DNA of 64,000 bases from Pohlia nutans (taxonomy: Eukaryota; Streptophyta; Bryopsida; Bryales; Mniaceae). Under the pieces are notes generated by a model that worked only from the letters and a program-made list of their open reading frames with translations, did no database searches and was not told the DNA's origin. The position numbers were made by a program, and so were the translations under genes. Below, piece by piece: positions 26,894 to 38,754 of this stretch (position 1 is the stretch's first letter; each line of letters opens with the position of its first letter). The stretch is taken from contig CM040085.1 of the NCBI GenBank assembly GCA_022496805.1, forward strand, positions 49,815,811-49,879,810. The letters run 5' to 3'.

Positions 26894-29800
26894 CTCCCAC
26901 TTTGCAAATAGCCAAAGCCTTCGAGCCCAAATGCCACCACTAGTCTTTGATGTCGATCTCTCGCAAGAGCCTTTGTCAGCACGTCCGCCACCATGTGCTC
27001 CGTTGGACAATACTTCAACTCTATCACCTTCATCTCTAACTTCTCTCGAATGAAGTGATATTGCACATCAATGTGCTTTGTACGTGAGTGATGCGTTGGA
27101 TTCTTCGCCAATGACATACTCCCTTGGTTGTCACACATGATTGTTGTAGCCTCCTCTTGAGTGCATCTCACATCCGCCATTAGTTGCCTCAACCAAATGG
27201 CCTCCTTCGTACCGTGGCTCGTCGCCATGTACTCCGCCTCAACCGTTGACGTGGCCGTGGTTTGTTGGCGCTTGCTATTCCATGAAACGGCCCCCAATCC
27301 AACTTTGAACATGTACCCCGTGGTGGATCTACGATCATTGGTATCACCCGCATAATCCGCATCACAATACCCACTCAACACAATGTTGTCACCTCCAAGA
27401 CACAACCTCACATCACTTGTGCCTTTCAAGTACCGCATGATCCTCTTGACCGCAACCCAATGACTTGAACCCGGTCTTGCCATGTGTTGACTCACAACGC
27501 TGATTGGATACGCAAGGTCCGGCCTTGTTGCAATCATAGCATACATCAATGACCCTACAGCTTGCTTGTATGGCACATCCACCATAGATTGAGCCTCTAA
27601 TGCATACTCCTCATCGGTGAGTTTCACGAGTTTGGAATTCACATCCAATGGAGTGCCAACCGGTTTGCAATCCTCCATGCCAAAGCGTTTGAGCACATCC
27701 ATAACATACTTGCTTTGATTCATTGTTATGGTGCGTGTTGCTCTATCTCGCACAAACTCAACTCCTAAACAAAAGTGCAACTCACCCAGATCACTCATCT
27801 CGTACTCGTTCTCAAGCATTGCCTTCAATGCCTTCAAAGAGCTCATACAACTTGCAAGGATGATCAAATCATCCACATATATGATCACGATGACCACATG
27901 TTGCCCCTTTTGCATGAAATACAAGCTGTGATCAGCGATGCTCCTTGTGAACCCGATATGAACAAGAAACGTGTCAATCTTTTGATACCATGCGCGTGGA
28001 GATTGCTTCAACCCATACAATGACTTGTTCAACTTGCAAACAAGGTTCTCATTACCTCGTTGCACAAATCCTTCGGGTTGCACCATGTAGATGTCCTCGT
28101 CCAACTCGCCGTTCAAGAACGCCGTCTTCACATCCATTTGATGCATTTCCAAATCCATGGCAGCCCCGATGGCCAAAATGCATCGAATAGTGGTGAATTT
28201 CGCCACCGGTGCAAAGGTCTCATGAAAATCAACACCTTCGATTTGTGAAAAGCCCTTTGCCACCAATCTTGCCTTATAACGAACCACATCACCCGTTGCA
28301 TCTCTCTTTGCACGAAATACCCACTTACAACCGATAGCGTTGCGATTCTTGGGGAGGGGAGTCAATTCCCAAGTGCCATTGTCCATCAACGATTTGTACT
28401 CCTCTTGCATGGCTTGCTCCCACTTGTTTGCATCATCACAACTCAACGCTTCACGAATCGTCAATGGAGCATCTAAAAGTGCAACGTTTGCATGCTCCTC
28501 CTCACCTTGAGGGAGAATATGATTCTTCCACCACTCGCCAAGTGGTCTACGATTTCTCTCTGGATAACGACGATCGCTCGAGGATGCATTGTCTTCAACC
28601 GTCGTTGCTTGTGCCTTTTTCTCGCCATTCTTCGTCTTCAAACGTCGCTCCTCAATATGTTCCTCATCACCACCATCTTCGTCATCTTCGTCTTCATCAA
28701 CAATATCAATAACGGGAGATTTGGAAGATTGGTCCACAATGGCCGGTTTATCGCCACTTCTCCCACTTGGACCATCGTCCAAATTGTCTTCAACCTTGGA
28801 ATTCTCGCAAAATGTCACATCACGAGCTCGAATGATCTTCTTGGTCTCGAGCGACATGAGCCTGTACGCCTTGGTACCTTCACAATATCCAAGAAACACA
28901 CATTTTGTTGCCTTGGCCTCAAGTTTGGTTCTTTGAGAATCGGGTACCTTTGCAAATGCGATGCATCCAAATGTGCGCATGTGCTCCACGCGGGGTGGCC
29001 TCCCACTCCACGCTTGCTCTGGTGTCATGTTTTGAACCGCACTCGTCGGGCATCGGTTGCGTGTGTACACCGCAGTCACCACCGCTTCCGCCCAAAGGTC
29101 CAAACCCAAATTTTGTGCATGCAACATACTCCTTGCCATTTCCACAATTGTTCGATTTGCACGCTCTGCAACTCCGTTTTGTTGTGGTGTATATGGCGTT
29201 GTGGTTTGTCTAGCAATGCCTTCTTTCTTCAATAACTCTCCAAATTGGTTGGACATGAACTCGCCGCCATTATCCGATCGAAACACCTTGATCTTGTGCT
29301 CGGATTGCTTCTCAACCAACGCCTTGAACTCTTTGAACTTCTCAAAACACTCGCTCTTTGCTTTGATCGGATACAACCATATCTTCCTCGAAAAATCATC
29401 AATGAACGTCACAAAATACTTGCAACCCCCCATAGACGTGGTCTTCATTGGACCACACACGTCGGAATGCACAATCTCAAGAACCTTGGTTGCACGAGTT
29501 GCCCCATCAACTGGAAACGGTGAGCGTTGTTGCTTGCCTTCAATACAACCCTCACATGTGAATGAACTAGGTGCGACGTGTGATTGTGCAAGATCCATGC
29601 CACTTACCATTCCACGCAGTGTTTTCACACTCTTGACATTCAAATGCCCGAGACGACGATGCCACAACGCCAACTTGTCTTCGTTTGAACTCGATTGCAC
29701 CAACGTTGCCGATTCCGCCGCGTGCATCTTGGAAAACTTGATTTGGTACAAGCCGTTGACTTCGTGTATAATGGCCACCTCCTCACGACTTGGAGACAAC

Positions 29801-30951
29801 ACAAAACACCCTTGGTCGCTAAATTCCACTCGCAAATGCTTCATCACCAAATGTCGCACCGATAAAAGATTTGCCTTTAACTTGGGAACGTGGAGGACAT
29901 CATGGATGGTAATTGTCTTCACACGACCCTTCACCTCGGTGTCTACGACGATGGATCCTTTACCCACGGCTTGAAGAACCGTATCATCACCCAAAATGAC
30001 ATTCTTTGGAGATATGACGTGATATGATTGGAAACAAGTCCTAATGGGCGCCATGTGACTCGAGGCTCCCGAATCAACAATCCAATCGATCACACTACCA
30101 TTGCATGACACGTCACTTGCCATCATTGCATACTCGTCCCCGTCATCACTACAAGAAGAGACGCTAGTCATAAATGCGTACTCATCACCTGCATCGTTGA
30201 CCTTTGTATTGTTGGCACTTTCCTCTCTCTTGCGTTTGTAGCAAAATTTTGCCAAGTGGCCCTTCTTACCGCAATAGTAGCATACCTTGTCTGTAGAGCT
30301 CCCACTGGCACCGCTCTTGGATTGCTTCGCCATAAGCGCCGCGCTATCGCCACGAGTCTCGTTCTCTTTGCGCCGCGAGAGTTCATGCAACAACCGTGAT
30401 GTCACATAATCAAGAGTGAGCTCGCTAATGGGCCTACTCTCCATAGCAACGATAAGATACTCGTACGACGGCGACAAACTCTCGAGGAGCGTCATAACGA
30501 TATCACCGTCCGTAATGTTGACGTCTGCGCCGTTGAGCTGATCCGCAAGAGCCTTGACTTTGTTGATGTGCGCCAACATGTCGTCGTTTTCTTCCATCTT
30601 GATGGTGAAAAACTTGCGCCTCAAGAACAAGATATTGACCAAGCTCTTTGCCTCATGAATATTGCAAAGCTTGGCCCATGCCTCGGCGGGAGTCTTGCAC
30701 GACCGAATATGAGAAAGCTGGGAATCAGAAAGATTAAGAGCCAAAATCGCAAAGGCCTTTTTCTCTCGCCGAGTGTACGCAGTTCGTACCCTAGCCTCGG
30801 CGTCGGACGAAGGCGGTTCCTCACTACCCTCAACTATCTCCCACAATTCTTTTTCGGCCATGACCATTTCCATCTTGAATTTCCACAAGTGGAAGTTGAC
30901 GCCATCGAACTTGTCTACAACCTTAGCACCTTCACCCTCAAATGTAGCCAT
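26878..30951 (-). CDS. gag-pol: E10 Ty1/copia Gag-Pol polyprotein (intact frame)
   Basis: 1,357 residues on the reverse strand from ATG at 30951. All diagnostic motifs are present; the RT Y-V-D-D codons lie at 27868-27879. Private changes are P160S in Gag, A444T between the integrase zinc histidines and cysteines, P770R just after the acidic linker, and S1219L in RNase H, 22 residues after the first catalytic Asp. S1219L sits in the G-S-G-A-V-S-W segment and is the change most likely to matter. Otherwise the copy looks competent. C-terminal subtype: F-G-L-E-G-F-G-Y-L-Q. Confidence 0.97.
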   Translation of the reverse strand: MATFEGEGAKVVDKFDGVNFHLWKFKMEMVMAEKELWEIVEGSEEPPSSDAEARVRTAYTRREKKAFAILALNLSDSQLSHIRSCKTPAEAWAKLCNIHEAKSLVNILFLRRKFFTIKMEENDDMLAHINKVKALADQLNGADVNITDGDIVMTLLESLSPSYEYLIVAMESRPISELTLDYVTSRLLHELSRRKENETRGDSAALMAKQSKSGASGSSTDKVCYYCGKKGHLAKFCYKRKREESANNTKVNDAGDEYAFMTSVSSCSDDGDEYAMMASDVSCNGSVIDWIVDSGASSHMAPIRTCFQSYHVISPKNVILGDDTVLQAVGKGSIVVDTEVKGRVKTITIHDVLHVPKLKANLLSVRHLVMKHLRVEFSDQGCFVLSPSREEVAIIHEVNGLYQIKFSKMHAAESATLVQSSSNEDKLALWHRRLGHLNVKSVKTLRGMVSGMDLAQSHVAPSSFTCEGCIEGKQQRSPFPVDGATRATKVLEIVHSDVCGPMKTTSMGGCKYFVTFIDDFSRKIWLYPIKAKSECFEKFKEFKALVEKQSEHKIKVFRSDNGGEFMSNQFGELLKKEGIARQTTTPYTPQQNGVAERANRTIVEMARSMLHAQNLGLDLWAEAVVTAVYTRNRCPTSAVQNMTPEQAWSGRPPRVEHMRTFGCIAFAKVPDSQRTKLEAKATKCVFLGYCEGTKAYRLMSLETKKIIRARDVTFCENSKVEDNLDDGPSGRSGDKPAIVDQSSKSPVIDIVDEDEDDEDGGDEEHIEERRLKTKNGEKKAQATTVEDNASSSDRRYPERNRRPLGEWWKNHILPQGEEEHANVALLDAPLTIREALSCDDANKWEQAMQEEYKSLMDNGTWELTPLPKNRNAIGCKWVFRAKRDATGDVVRYKARLVAKGFSQIEGVDFHETFAPVAKFTTIRCILAIGAAMDLEMHQMDVKTAFLNGELDEDIYMVQPEGFVQRGNENLVCKLNKSLYGLKQSPRAWYQKIDTFLVHIGFTRSIADHSLYFMQKGQHVVIVIIYVDDLIILASCMSSLKALKAMLENEYEMSDLGELHFCLGVEFVRDRATRTITMNQSKYVMDVLKRFGMEDCKPVGTPLDVNSKLVKLTDEEYALEAQSMVDVPYKQAVGSLMYAMIATRPDLAYPISVVSQHMARPGSSHWVAVKRIMRYLKGTSDVRLCLGGDNIVLSGYCDADYAGDTNDRRSTTGYMFKVGLGAVSWNSKRQQTTATSTVEAEYMATSHGTKEAIWLRQLMADVRCTQEEATTIMCDNQGSMSLAKNPTHHSRTKHIDVQYHFIREKLEMKVIELKYCPTEHMVADVLTKALARDRHQRLVVAFGLEGFGYLQSGSVEVG

Positions 30952-31934
30952 ATCCTTGATTGAAGGACGTACGCTCACAAAATTCAGCCCCTAGAAAGCT
31001 AAGAAAAATTGTTTTTATGATTTTTTGACAATTTTGTGATTTGTGAGGCAAATTGCACACGTACGTGCTTCTAATGCCTCCAAACTAATTCCAAACACTA
31101 AATCAGCACCTTTGTGCTACACATCAACCTCACAACACTCAATCGTGATGGTTCTTAGTGAATTTGCACAAGATCATACCACAACACCCTAACTAGGAGA
31201 ATTGCGCACTCGTTGGCTCAAATCCACTCAAATCAGCACCCTTGTGCTTCACAACACGTAATGCACCCTATGGACACCCTTGTGCCTTCCAAGGACTCTA
31301 AATCAATGCAAATTCAGCCCCTTCAAGTCCTAATTGCATTGAAATTCATCAAATCAGCCCCGTTGTGCATTCACTAACCCAAACTCTAATTTTGAGCACT
31401 CCAAGGGCATAACTCACATTCCAAACCCTTGTGCAAGAATTGCAATACCAAAATCAGATTGTAGACTCACCCCAAGAGCCTCAAAGCATAAAAGTGCCTT
31501 GCAACAACACAAGTGCACAAATTGAGCACAAATTGAGCCAATAAGCTCCAATAAGCTCCAATAAGCTCCAATAAGCTCCAATAAGCTCCAATCAGCTCCA
31601 ATATACTCCAACAAGCACCAATAAGCTCCAAAGCTCCAATTCAGCCCTTGTAGACGTGTATAAACTCCAAAAGTGCTCCAAAGTGCTCCAAAAGCTCCAA
31701 ATCAACAAATGATAGCTCCAAAGTGCGAATTCAGCCCTCCAACACGTAGATCAAAGGTAGGAAGATTGTAATACCTCCCAATGTCGAAATCAGCCCACCA
31801 AAGCTCGAATTCAGCCCTCCAAAGTTCCAAATCAGCGCTCCAATACTCCAAAATCAGCGCTCCAACGCACGACCTCCACACAATGAGCAATCTAATCTTT
31901 GACTCACGCAAAACACATGAGTGGGCCCATAACC
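30952..31934 (-). other. E10 5' leader, untranslated (longest)
   Basis: 983 nt, the longest leader, with five uninterrupted CTTATTGGAG units (plus strand about 31539-31590). The primer site is at 31921-31934 on the reverse strand, adjoining the LTR. It contains no long ATG-started frame. Confidence 0.85.
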
Positions 31935-32252
31935 TATTGAAGGTTAGATTAGAATGCCAAAGCCTCACACAAACACTTGGAATGCATAGGAAAGAGATGA
32001 TCTTTACTCATGGGCTGCCCTTCTTAAGGAGCACACCCAAGGGAGTCCCCTTGGCAAACCATATGGGACATCAGCCCATACTCCACTCCTAGTACACTAG
32101 GATCAGCCCATATCACTTGGGAGACCCAATTCTCATTACTTCTAACTAGTACCACTTCTCTAGTTCCAACTCTAGCTCATTCGCATCATCTACTCTAGCT
32201 AATGCGCATGGCTATGAGCAACTTCAGCCCACGCAATCATCCTACTTCAACA
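31935..32252 (-). repeat. E10 5' LTR
   Basis: 318 bp in reverse orientation, with the same private marks as the E10 3' LTR. The CGTGT duplication follows at 32253. Confidence 0.96.
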
Positions 32253-32257
32253 CGTGT

Positions 32258-33390
32258 TGCTCTATCTCGCACAAACTCAACTCCTAAACAAAAGTGCAAC
32301 TCACCGAGATCACTCATCTCGTACTCGTTCTCAAGCATTGCCTTCAATGCCTTCAAAGAGCTCATACCACTTGCAAGGATGATCAAATCATCCACATATA
32401 TGATCACGATGACCACATGTTGCCCCTTTTGCATGAAATACAAGCTGTGATCAGCGATGCTCCTTGTGAACCCGATATGAACAAGAAACGTGTCAATCTT
32501 TTGATACCATGCGCGTGGAGATTGCTTCAACCCATACAATGACTTGTTCAACTTGCAAACAAGGTTCTCATTATCTCGTTGCACAAATCCTTCGGGTTGT
32601 ACCATGTAGATGTCCTCGTCCAACTCGCCGTTCAAGAACGCCGTCTTCACATCCATTTGATGCATTTCCAAATCCATGGCAGCCCCGATGGCCAAAATGC
32701 ATCGAATAGTGGTGAATTTCGCCACCGGTGCAAAGGTCTCATGAAAATCAACACCTTCGATTTGTGAAAAGCCCTTTGCCACCAACCTTGCCTTATAACG
32801 AACCACATCACCCGTTGCATCTCTCTTTGCACGAAATACCCACTTACAACCGATAGCGTTGCGATTCTTGGGGAGGGGAGTCAATTCCCAAGTGCCATTG
32901 CCCATCAACGATTTGTACTCCTCTTGCATGGCATGCTCCCACTTGTTTGCATCATCACAACTCAACGCTTCACGAATCGTCAATGGAGCATCTAAAAGTG
33001 CAACGTTTGCATGCTCCTCCTCACCTTGAGGGAGAATATGATTCTTCCACCACTCGCCAAGTGGTCTACGATTTCTCTCTGGATAACGACGATCGCTCGA
33101 GGATGCATTGTCTTCAACCGCCGTTGCTTGTGCCTTTTTCTCGCCATTCTTCGTCTTCAAAGGTGGCTCCTCAATATGTTCGTCATCACCACCATCTTCG
33201 TCATCTTCGTCTTCATCAACAATATCAATAACGGGAGATTTGGAAGATTGGTCCACAATGGCCGGTTTATCGCCACTTCTCCCACTTGGACCATCGTCCA
33301 AATTGTCTTCAACCTTGGAATTCTCGCAAAATGTCACATCACGAGCTCGAATGATCTTCTTGGTCTCGAGCGACATGAGCCTGTACGCCT
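32258..33390 (-). pseudogene. gag-pol: E9: gag-pol piece 2 (linker and RT)
   Basis: Encodes about residues 694-1071: the acidic linker, which here reads G-G-D-D-E-H-I-E-E-P-P, and the RT core with D940 and Y-V-D-D (C1035G present). It has D-to-G in M-D-N-G-T-W and Q-to-H in K-W-E-Q-A. Both ends are cut by insertions, E10 on the left (CGTGT) and E11 on the right (CGCCT, 33386-33390). Confidence 0.93.
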
Positions 33391-33708
33391 TGTTGAAGTA
33401 GGATGATTGCGTGGGCTGAAGTTGCTCATAGCCATGCGCATTAGCTAGAGTAGATGATGCGAATGAGCTAGACTAGCAACTAGAGAAGTGGTACTAGTTA
33501 GAGATAATGAGAATTGGGTCTCCCAAGTGATATGGGCTGATCCTAGTGTACTAGGAGTGGAGTATGGGCTGATGTCCCATATGGTTTGCCAAGGGGACTC
33601 CCTTGGGTGTACTACTTAAGAGGGGCAGCCCATGAGTAAAGATCATCTCTTTCCTATGCATTCCAAGTGTTTGTGTGAGGCTTTGGCATTCTAATCTAAC
33701 CTTCAATA
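33391..33708 (+). repeat. E11 5' LTR
   Basis: 318 bp, TGTTGAAG...CTTCAATA. The primer site follows at 33709-33722. Confidence 0.96.
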
Positions 33709-34680
33709 GGTTATGGGCCCACTCATGTGTTTTGCGTGAGTCAAAGATTAGATTGCTCATTGTGTGGAGGTCGTGCTTTGGAGCGCTGATTTTGGAGTAT
33801 TGGAGCGCTGATTTGGAACTTTGGAGGGCTGAATTCGAGCTTTGGTGGGCTGATTTCGACATTGGGAGGTATTACAATCTTCCTACCTTTGATCTACGTG
33901 TTGGAGGGCTGAATTCGCACTTTGGAGCTATCATTTGTTGATTTGGAGCTTTTGGAGCACTTTGGAGCACTTTTGGAGTTTATACACGTCTACAAGGGCT
34001 GAATTGGAGCTTTGGAGCTTATTGGTGCTTGTTGGAGTATATTGGAGCTGATTGGAGCTTATTGGAGCTTATTGGAGCTTATTGGAGCTTATTGGCTCAA
34101 TTTGTGCTCAATTTGTGCACTTGTGTTGTTGCAAGGCACTTTTATGCTTTGAGGCTCTTGGGGTGAGTCTACAATCTGATTTTGGTATTGCAATTCTTGC
34201 ACAAGGGTTTGGAATGTGAGTTATGCCCTTGGAGTGCTCAAAATTAGAGTTTGGGTTAGTGAATGCACAACGGGGCTGATTTGATGAATTTCAATGCAAT
34301 TAGGACTTGAAGGGGCTGAATTTGCATTGATTTAGAGTCCTTGGAAGGCACAAGGGTGTCCATAGGGTGCGTTACGTGTTGTGAAGCACAAGGGTGCTGA
34401 TTTGAGTGGATTTGAGCCAACGAGTGCGCAATTCTCCTAGTTAGGGTGTTGTGGTATGATCTTGTGCAAATTCACTAAGAACCATCACGATTGAGTGTTG
34501 TGAGGTTGATGTGTAGCACAAAGGTGCTGATTTAGTGTTTGGAATTAGTTTGGAGGCATTAGAAGCACGTACGTGTGCAATTTGCTTCACAAATCACAAA
34601 ATTGTCAAAAATCATAAAAACAATTTTTCTTAGCTTTCTAGGGGCTGAATTTTGTGAGCGTACGTCCTTCAATCAAGGAT
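33709..34680 (+). other. E11 5' leader, untranslated
   Basis: 972 nt with four CTTATTGGAG units (about 34055-34090), primer site, TGGAGC and GGGCTGA motifs. It shares GGTGCGTTACG and TTGCTTCAC with E4. Non-coding. Confidence 0.85.
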
Positions 34681-37600
34681 ATGGCTACATTTGAGGGTGA
34701 AGGTGCTAAGGTTGTAGACAAGTTCGATGGCGTGAACTTCCACTTGTGGAAATTCAAGATGGAAATGGTCATGGCCGAAAAAGAATTGTGGGAGATAGTT
34801 GAGGGTAGTGAGGAACCGCCTTCGTCCGACGCCGAGGCTAGGGTACGAACTGCGTACACTCGGCGAGAGAAAAAGGCCTTTGCGATTTTGGCTCTTAATC
34901 TTTCTGATTCCCAGCTTTCTCATATTCGGTCGTGCAAGACTCCCGCCGAGGCATGGGCCAAGCTTTGCAATATTCATGAGGCAAAGAGCTTGGTCAATAT
35001 CTTGTTTTTGAGGCGCAAGTTTTTCACCATCAAGATGGAAGAAAACGACGACATGTTGGCGCACATCAACAAAGTCAAGGCTCTTGCGGATCAGCTCAAC
35101 GGCGCAGACGTCAACATTACCGACGGTGATATCGTTATGACGCTCCTCGAGAGTTTGCCGCCGTCGTACGAGTATCTTATCGTTGCTATGGAGAGTAGGC
35201 CCATTAGCGAGCTCACTCTTGATTATGTGACATCACGGTTGTTGCATGAACTCTCGCGGCGCAAAGAGAACGAGACTCGTGGCGATAGCGCGGCGCTTAT
35301 GGCGAAGCAATCCAAGAGCGGTGCGAGTGGGAGCTCTACAGACAAGGTATGCTACTATTGCGGTAAGAAGGGCCACTTGGCAAAATTTTGCTACAAACGC
35401 AAGAGAGAAGAAAGTGCCAACAATACAAAGGTCAACGATGCAGGTGATGAGTACGCATTTATGACTAGCGTCTCTTCTTGTAGTAATGACGGGGACGAGT
35501 ATGCAATGATGGCAAGTGACGTGTCATGCAATGGTAGTGTGATCGATTGGATTGTTGATTCGGGAGCCTCGAGTCACATGGCGCCCATTAGGACTTGTTT
35601 CCAATCATATCACGTCATATCTCCAAAGAATGTCATTTTGGGTGATGATACGGTTCTTCAAGCCGTGGGTAAAGGATCCATCGTCGTAGACACCGAGGTG
35701 AAGGGTCGTGTGAAGACAATTACCATCCATGATGTCCTCCACGTTCCCAAGTTGAAGGCAAATCTTTTATCGGTGCGACATTTGGTGATGAAGCATTTGC
35801 GAGTGGAATTTAGCGACCAAGGGTGTTTTGTGTTGTCTCCAAGTCGTGAGGAGGTGGCCATTATACACGAAGTCAACGGCTTGTACCAAATCAAGTTTTC
35901 CAAGATGCACGCGGCGGAATCCGCAACGTTGGTGCAATCGAGTTCAAACGAAGACAAGTTGGCGTTGTGGCATCGTCGTCTCGGGCATTTGAATGTCAAG
36001 AGTGTGAAAGCACTCCGTGGAATGGTAAGTGGCATGGATCTTGCACAATCACACGTCGCACCTAGTTCATTCACATGTGAGGGTTGTATTGAAGGCAAAC
36101 AACAACGCTCACCGTTTCCAGTTGATGGGGCAACTCGTGCAACCAAGGTTCTTGAGATTGTGCATTCCGACGTGTGTGGTCCAATGAAGACCACGTCTAT
36201 GGGGGGTTGCAAGTATTTTGTGACGTTCATTGATGATTTTTCGAGGAAGATATGGTTGTATCCGATCAAAGCAAAGAGCGAGTGTTTTGAGAAGTTCAAA
36301 GAGTTCAAGGCGTTGGTTGAGAAGCAATCCGAGCACAAGATCAAGGTGTTTCGATCGGATAATGGCGGCGAGTTCTTGTCCAACCAATTTGGAGAGTTAT
36401 TGAAGAAAGAAGGCATTGCTAGACAAACCACAACGCCATATACACCACAACAAAACGGAGTTGCAGAGCGTGCAAATCGAACAATTGTGGAAATGGCAAG
36501 GAGTATGTTGCATGCACAAAATTTGGGTTTGGACCTTTGGGCGGAAGCGGTGGTGACTGCGGTGTACACACGCAACCGATGCCCGACCAGTGCGGTTCAA
36601 AACATGACACCAGAGCAAGCGTGGAGTGGGAGGCCTCCCCGCGTGGAGCACATGCGCACATTTGGATGCATCGCATTTGCAAAGGTACCCGATTCTCAAA
36701 GAACCAAACTTGAGGCCAAGGCAACAAAATGTGTGTTTCTTGGATATTGTGAAGGTACCAAGGCGTACAGGCTCATGTCGCTCGAGACCAAGAAGATCAT
36801 TCGAGCTCGTGATGTGACATTTTGCGAGAATTCCAAGGTTGAAGACAATTTGGACGATGGTCCAAATGGGAGAAGTGGCGATAAACCAGCGATTGTGGAC
36901 CAATCTTCCAAATCTCCCGTTATTGATATTGTTGATGAAGACAAAGATGACGAAGATGGTGGTGATGACGAACATATTGAGGAGCGACCTTTGAAGACGA
37001 AGAATGGCGACAAAAAGGCACAAGCAACGGCGGTTGAAGACAATGCATCCTCGAGCGATCGTCGTTATCCAGAGAGAAATCGTAGACCACTTGGCGAGTG
37101 GTGGAAGAATCATATTCTCCCTCAAGGTGAGGAGGAGCATGCAAACGTTGCACTTTTAGATGCTCCATTGACGATTCGTGAAGCGTTGAGTTGTGATGAT
37201 GCAAACAAGTGGGAGCAAGCCATGCAAGAGGAGTACAAATCGTTGATGGACAATGGCACTTGGGAATTGACTCCCCTCCCCAAGAATCGCAACGCTATCG
37301 GTTGTAAGTGGGTATTTCGTGCAAAGAGAGATGCAACGGGTGATGTGGTTCGTTATAAGGCAAGATTGGTGGCAAAGGGCTTTTCACAAATCGAAGGTGT
37401 TGATTTTCATGAGACCTTTGCACCGGTGGCAAAATTCACCACTATTCGATGCATTTTGGCCATCGGGGCTGCCATGGATTTGGAAATGCATCAAATGGAT
37501 GTGAAGACGGCGTTCTTGAACGGCGAGTTGGACGAGGACATCTACATGGTACAACCCGAAGGATTTGTGCAACGAGGTAATGAGAACCTTGTTTGCAAGT

Positions 37601-38754
37601 TGAACAAGTCATTGTATGGGTTGAAGCAATCTCCACGCGCATGGTATCAAAAGATTGACACGTTTCTTGTTCATATCGGGTTCACAAGGAGCATCGCTGA
37701 TCACAGCTTGTATTTCATGCAAAAGGGGCAACATGTGGTCATCGTGATCATATATGTGGATGATTTGATCATCCTTGCAAGTTGTATGAGCTCTTTGAAG
37801 GCATTGAAGGCAATGCTTGAGAACGAGTACGAGATGAGTGATCTCGGTGAGTTGCACTTTTGTTTAGGAGTTGAGTTTGTGCGAGATAGAGCAACACGCA
37901 CCATAACAATGAATCAAAGCAAGTATGTTATGGATGTTCTCAAACGCTTTGGCATGGAGGATTGCAAACCGGTTGGCACTCCATTGGATGTGAATTCCAA
38001 ACTCGTGAAACTCACCGATGAGGAGTATGCATTAGAGGCTCAATCTATGGTGGATGTGCCATACAAGCAAGCTGTAGGGTCATTGATGTATGCTATGATT
38101 GCAACAAGGCCGGACCTTGCGTATCCAATCAGCGTTGTGAGTCAACACATGGCAAGACCGGGTTCAAGTCATTGGGTTGCGGTCAAGAGGATCATGCGGT
38201 ACTTGAAAGGCACAAGTGATGTGAGGTTGTGTCTTGGAGGTGACAACATTGTGTTGAGTGGGTATTGTGATGCGGATTATGCGGGTGATACCAATGATCG
38301 TAGATCCACCACGGGGTACATGTTCAAAGTTGGATCGGGGGCCGTTTCATGGAATAGCAAGCGCCAACAAACCACGGCCACGTCAACGGTTGAGGCGGAG
38401 TACATGGCGACGAGCCACGGTACGAAGGAGGCCATTTGGTTGAGGCAACTAATGGCGGATGTGAGATGCATTCAAGAGGAGGCTACAACAATCATGTGTG
38501 ACAACCAAGGGAGTATGTCATTGGCGAAGAATCCAACGCATCACTCACGTACAAAGCACATTGATGTGCAATATCACTTCATTCGAGAGAAGTTAGAGAT
38601 GAAGGTGATAGAGTTGAAGTATTGTCCAACGGAGCACATGGTGGCGGACGTGCTGACAAAGGCTCTTGCGAGAGATCGACATCAAAGACTAGTGGTGGCA
38701 TTTGGGCTCCAAGGCTTTGGCTATTCGCAAAGTGGGAGTGTTGAAGTAGGATGA
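34681..38754 (+). CDS. gag-pol: E11 Ty1/copia Gag-Pol polyprotein (intact frame)
   Basis: 1,357 residues, open throughout. All catalytic residues are retained; the Y-V-D-D codons are at 37753-37764. This copy has the most altered acidic linker among the intact frames (D-E-D-K-D-D-E-D and G-G-D-D-E-H, plus G-D-K-K downstream). It also has D269N, M566L just after the second integrase Asp, S-to-N in D-D-G-P-S-G, and T1264I in RNase H. M566L is shared with E9 piece 4. Start at ATG 34681; stop inside the 3' LTR. Confidence 0.97.
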   Translation: MATFEGEGAKVVDKFDGVNFHLWKFKMEMVMAEKELWEIVEGSEEPPSSDAEARVRTAYTRREKKAFAILALNLSDSQLSHIRSCKTPAEAWAKLCNIHEAKSLVNILFLRRKFFTIKMEENDDMLAHINKVKALADQLNGADVNITDGDIVMTLLESLPPSYEYLIVAMESRPISELTLDYVTSRLLHELSRRKENETRGDSAALMAKQSKSGASGSSTDKVCYYCGKKGHLAKFCYKRKREESANNTKVNDAGDEYAFMTSVSSCSNDGDEYAMMASDVSCNGSVIDWIVDSGASSHMAPIRTCFQSYHVISPKNVILGDDTVLQAVGKGSIVVDTEVKGRVKTITIHDVLHVPKLKANLLSVRHLVMKHLRVEFSDQGCFVLSPSREEVAIIHEVNGLYQIKFSKMHAAESATLVQSSSNEDKLALWHRRLGHLNVKSVKALRGMVSGMDLAQSHVAPSSFTCEGCIEGKQQRSPFPVDGATRATKVLEIVHSDVCGPMKTTSMGGCKYFVTFIDDFSRKIWLYPIKAKSECFEKFKEFKALVEKQSEHKIKVFRSDNGGEFLSNQFGELLKKEGIARQTTTPYTPQQNGVAERANRTIVEMARSMLHAQNLGLDLWAEAVVTAVYTRNRCPTSAVQNMTPEQAWSGRPPRVEHMRTFGCIAFAKVPDSQRTKLEAKATKCVFLGYCEGTKAYRLMSLETKKIIRARDVTFCENSKVEDNLDDGPNGRSGDKPAIVDQSSKSPVIDIVDEDKDDEDGGDDEHIEERPLKTKNGDKKAQATAVEDNASSSDRRYPERNRRPLGEWWKNHILPQGEEEHANVALLDAPLTIREALSCDDANKWEQAMQEEYKSLMDNGTWELTPLPKNRNAIGCKWVFRAKRDATGDVVRYKARLVAKGFSQIEGVDFHETFAPVAKFTTIRCILAIGAAMDLEMHQMDVKTAFLNGELDEDIYMVQPEGFVQRGNENLVCKLNKSLYGLKQSPRAWYQKIDTFLVHIGFTRSIADHSLYFMQKGQHVVIVIIYVDDLIILASCMSSLKALKAMLENEYEMSDLGELHFCLGVEFVRDRATRTITMNQSKYVMDVLKRFGMEDCKPVGTPLDVNSKLVKLTDEEYALEAQSMVDVPYKQAVGSLMYAMIATRPDLAYPISVVSQHMARPGSSHWVAVKRIMRYLKGTSDVRLCLGGDNIVLSGYCDADYAGDTNDRRSTTGYMFKVGSGAVSWNSKRQQTTATSTVEAEYMATSHGTKEAIWLRQLMADVRCIQEEATTIMCDNQGSMSLAKNPTHHSRTKHIDVQYHFIREKLEMKVIELKYCPTEHMVADVLTKALARDRHQRLVVAFGLQGFGYSQSGSVEVG

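Larger units (their letters stand above)
26576..32252 (-). mobile_element. E10: full-length Ty1/copia element in E9 pol
   Basis: 5,677 bp, the longest copy, flanked by exact CGTGT copies (26571-26575 and 32253-32257). Its LTRs share private marks (GCCCTTCTTAAGGAGC and GTTCCAACTC on the plus strand) and by eye are identical. It has the same orientation as its host E9. Confidence 0.97.

Noticed and set aside
31539..31600. CRISPR-like array from regular short repeats
   Set aside because: The units are contiguous 10-mers without spacers, inside a retrotransposon leader. Minisatellite.
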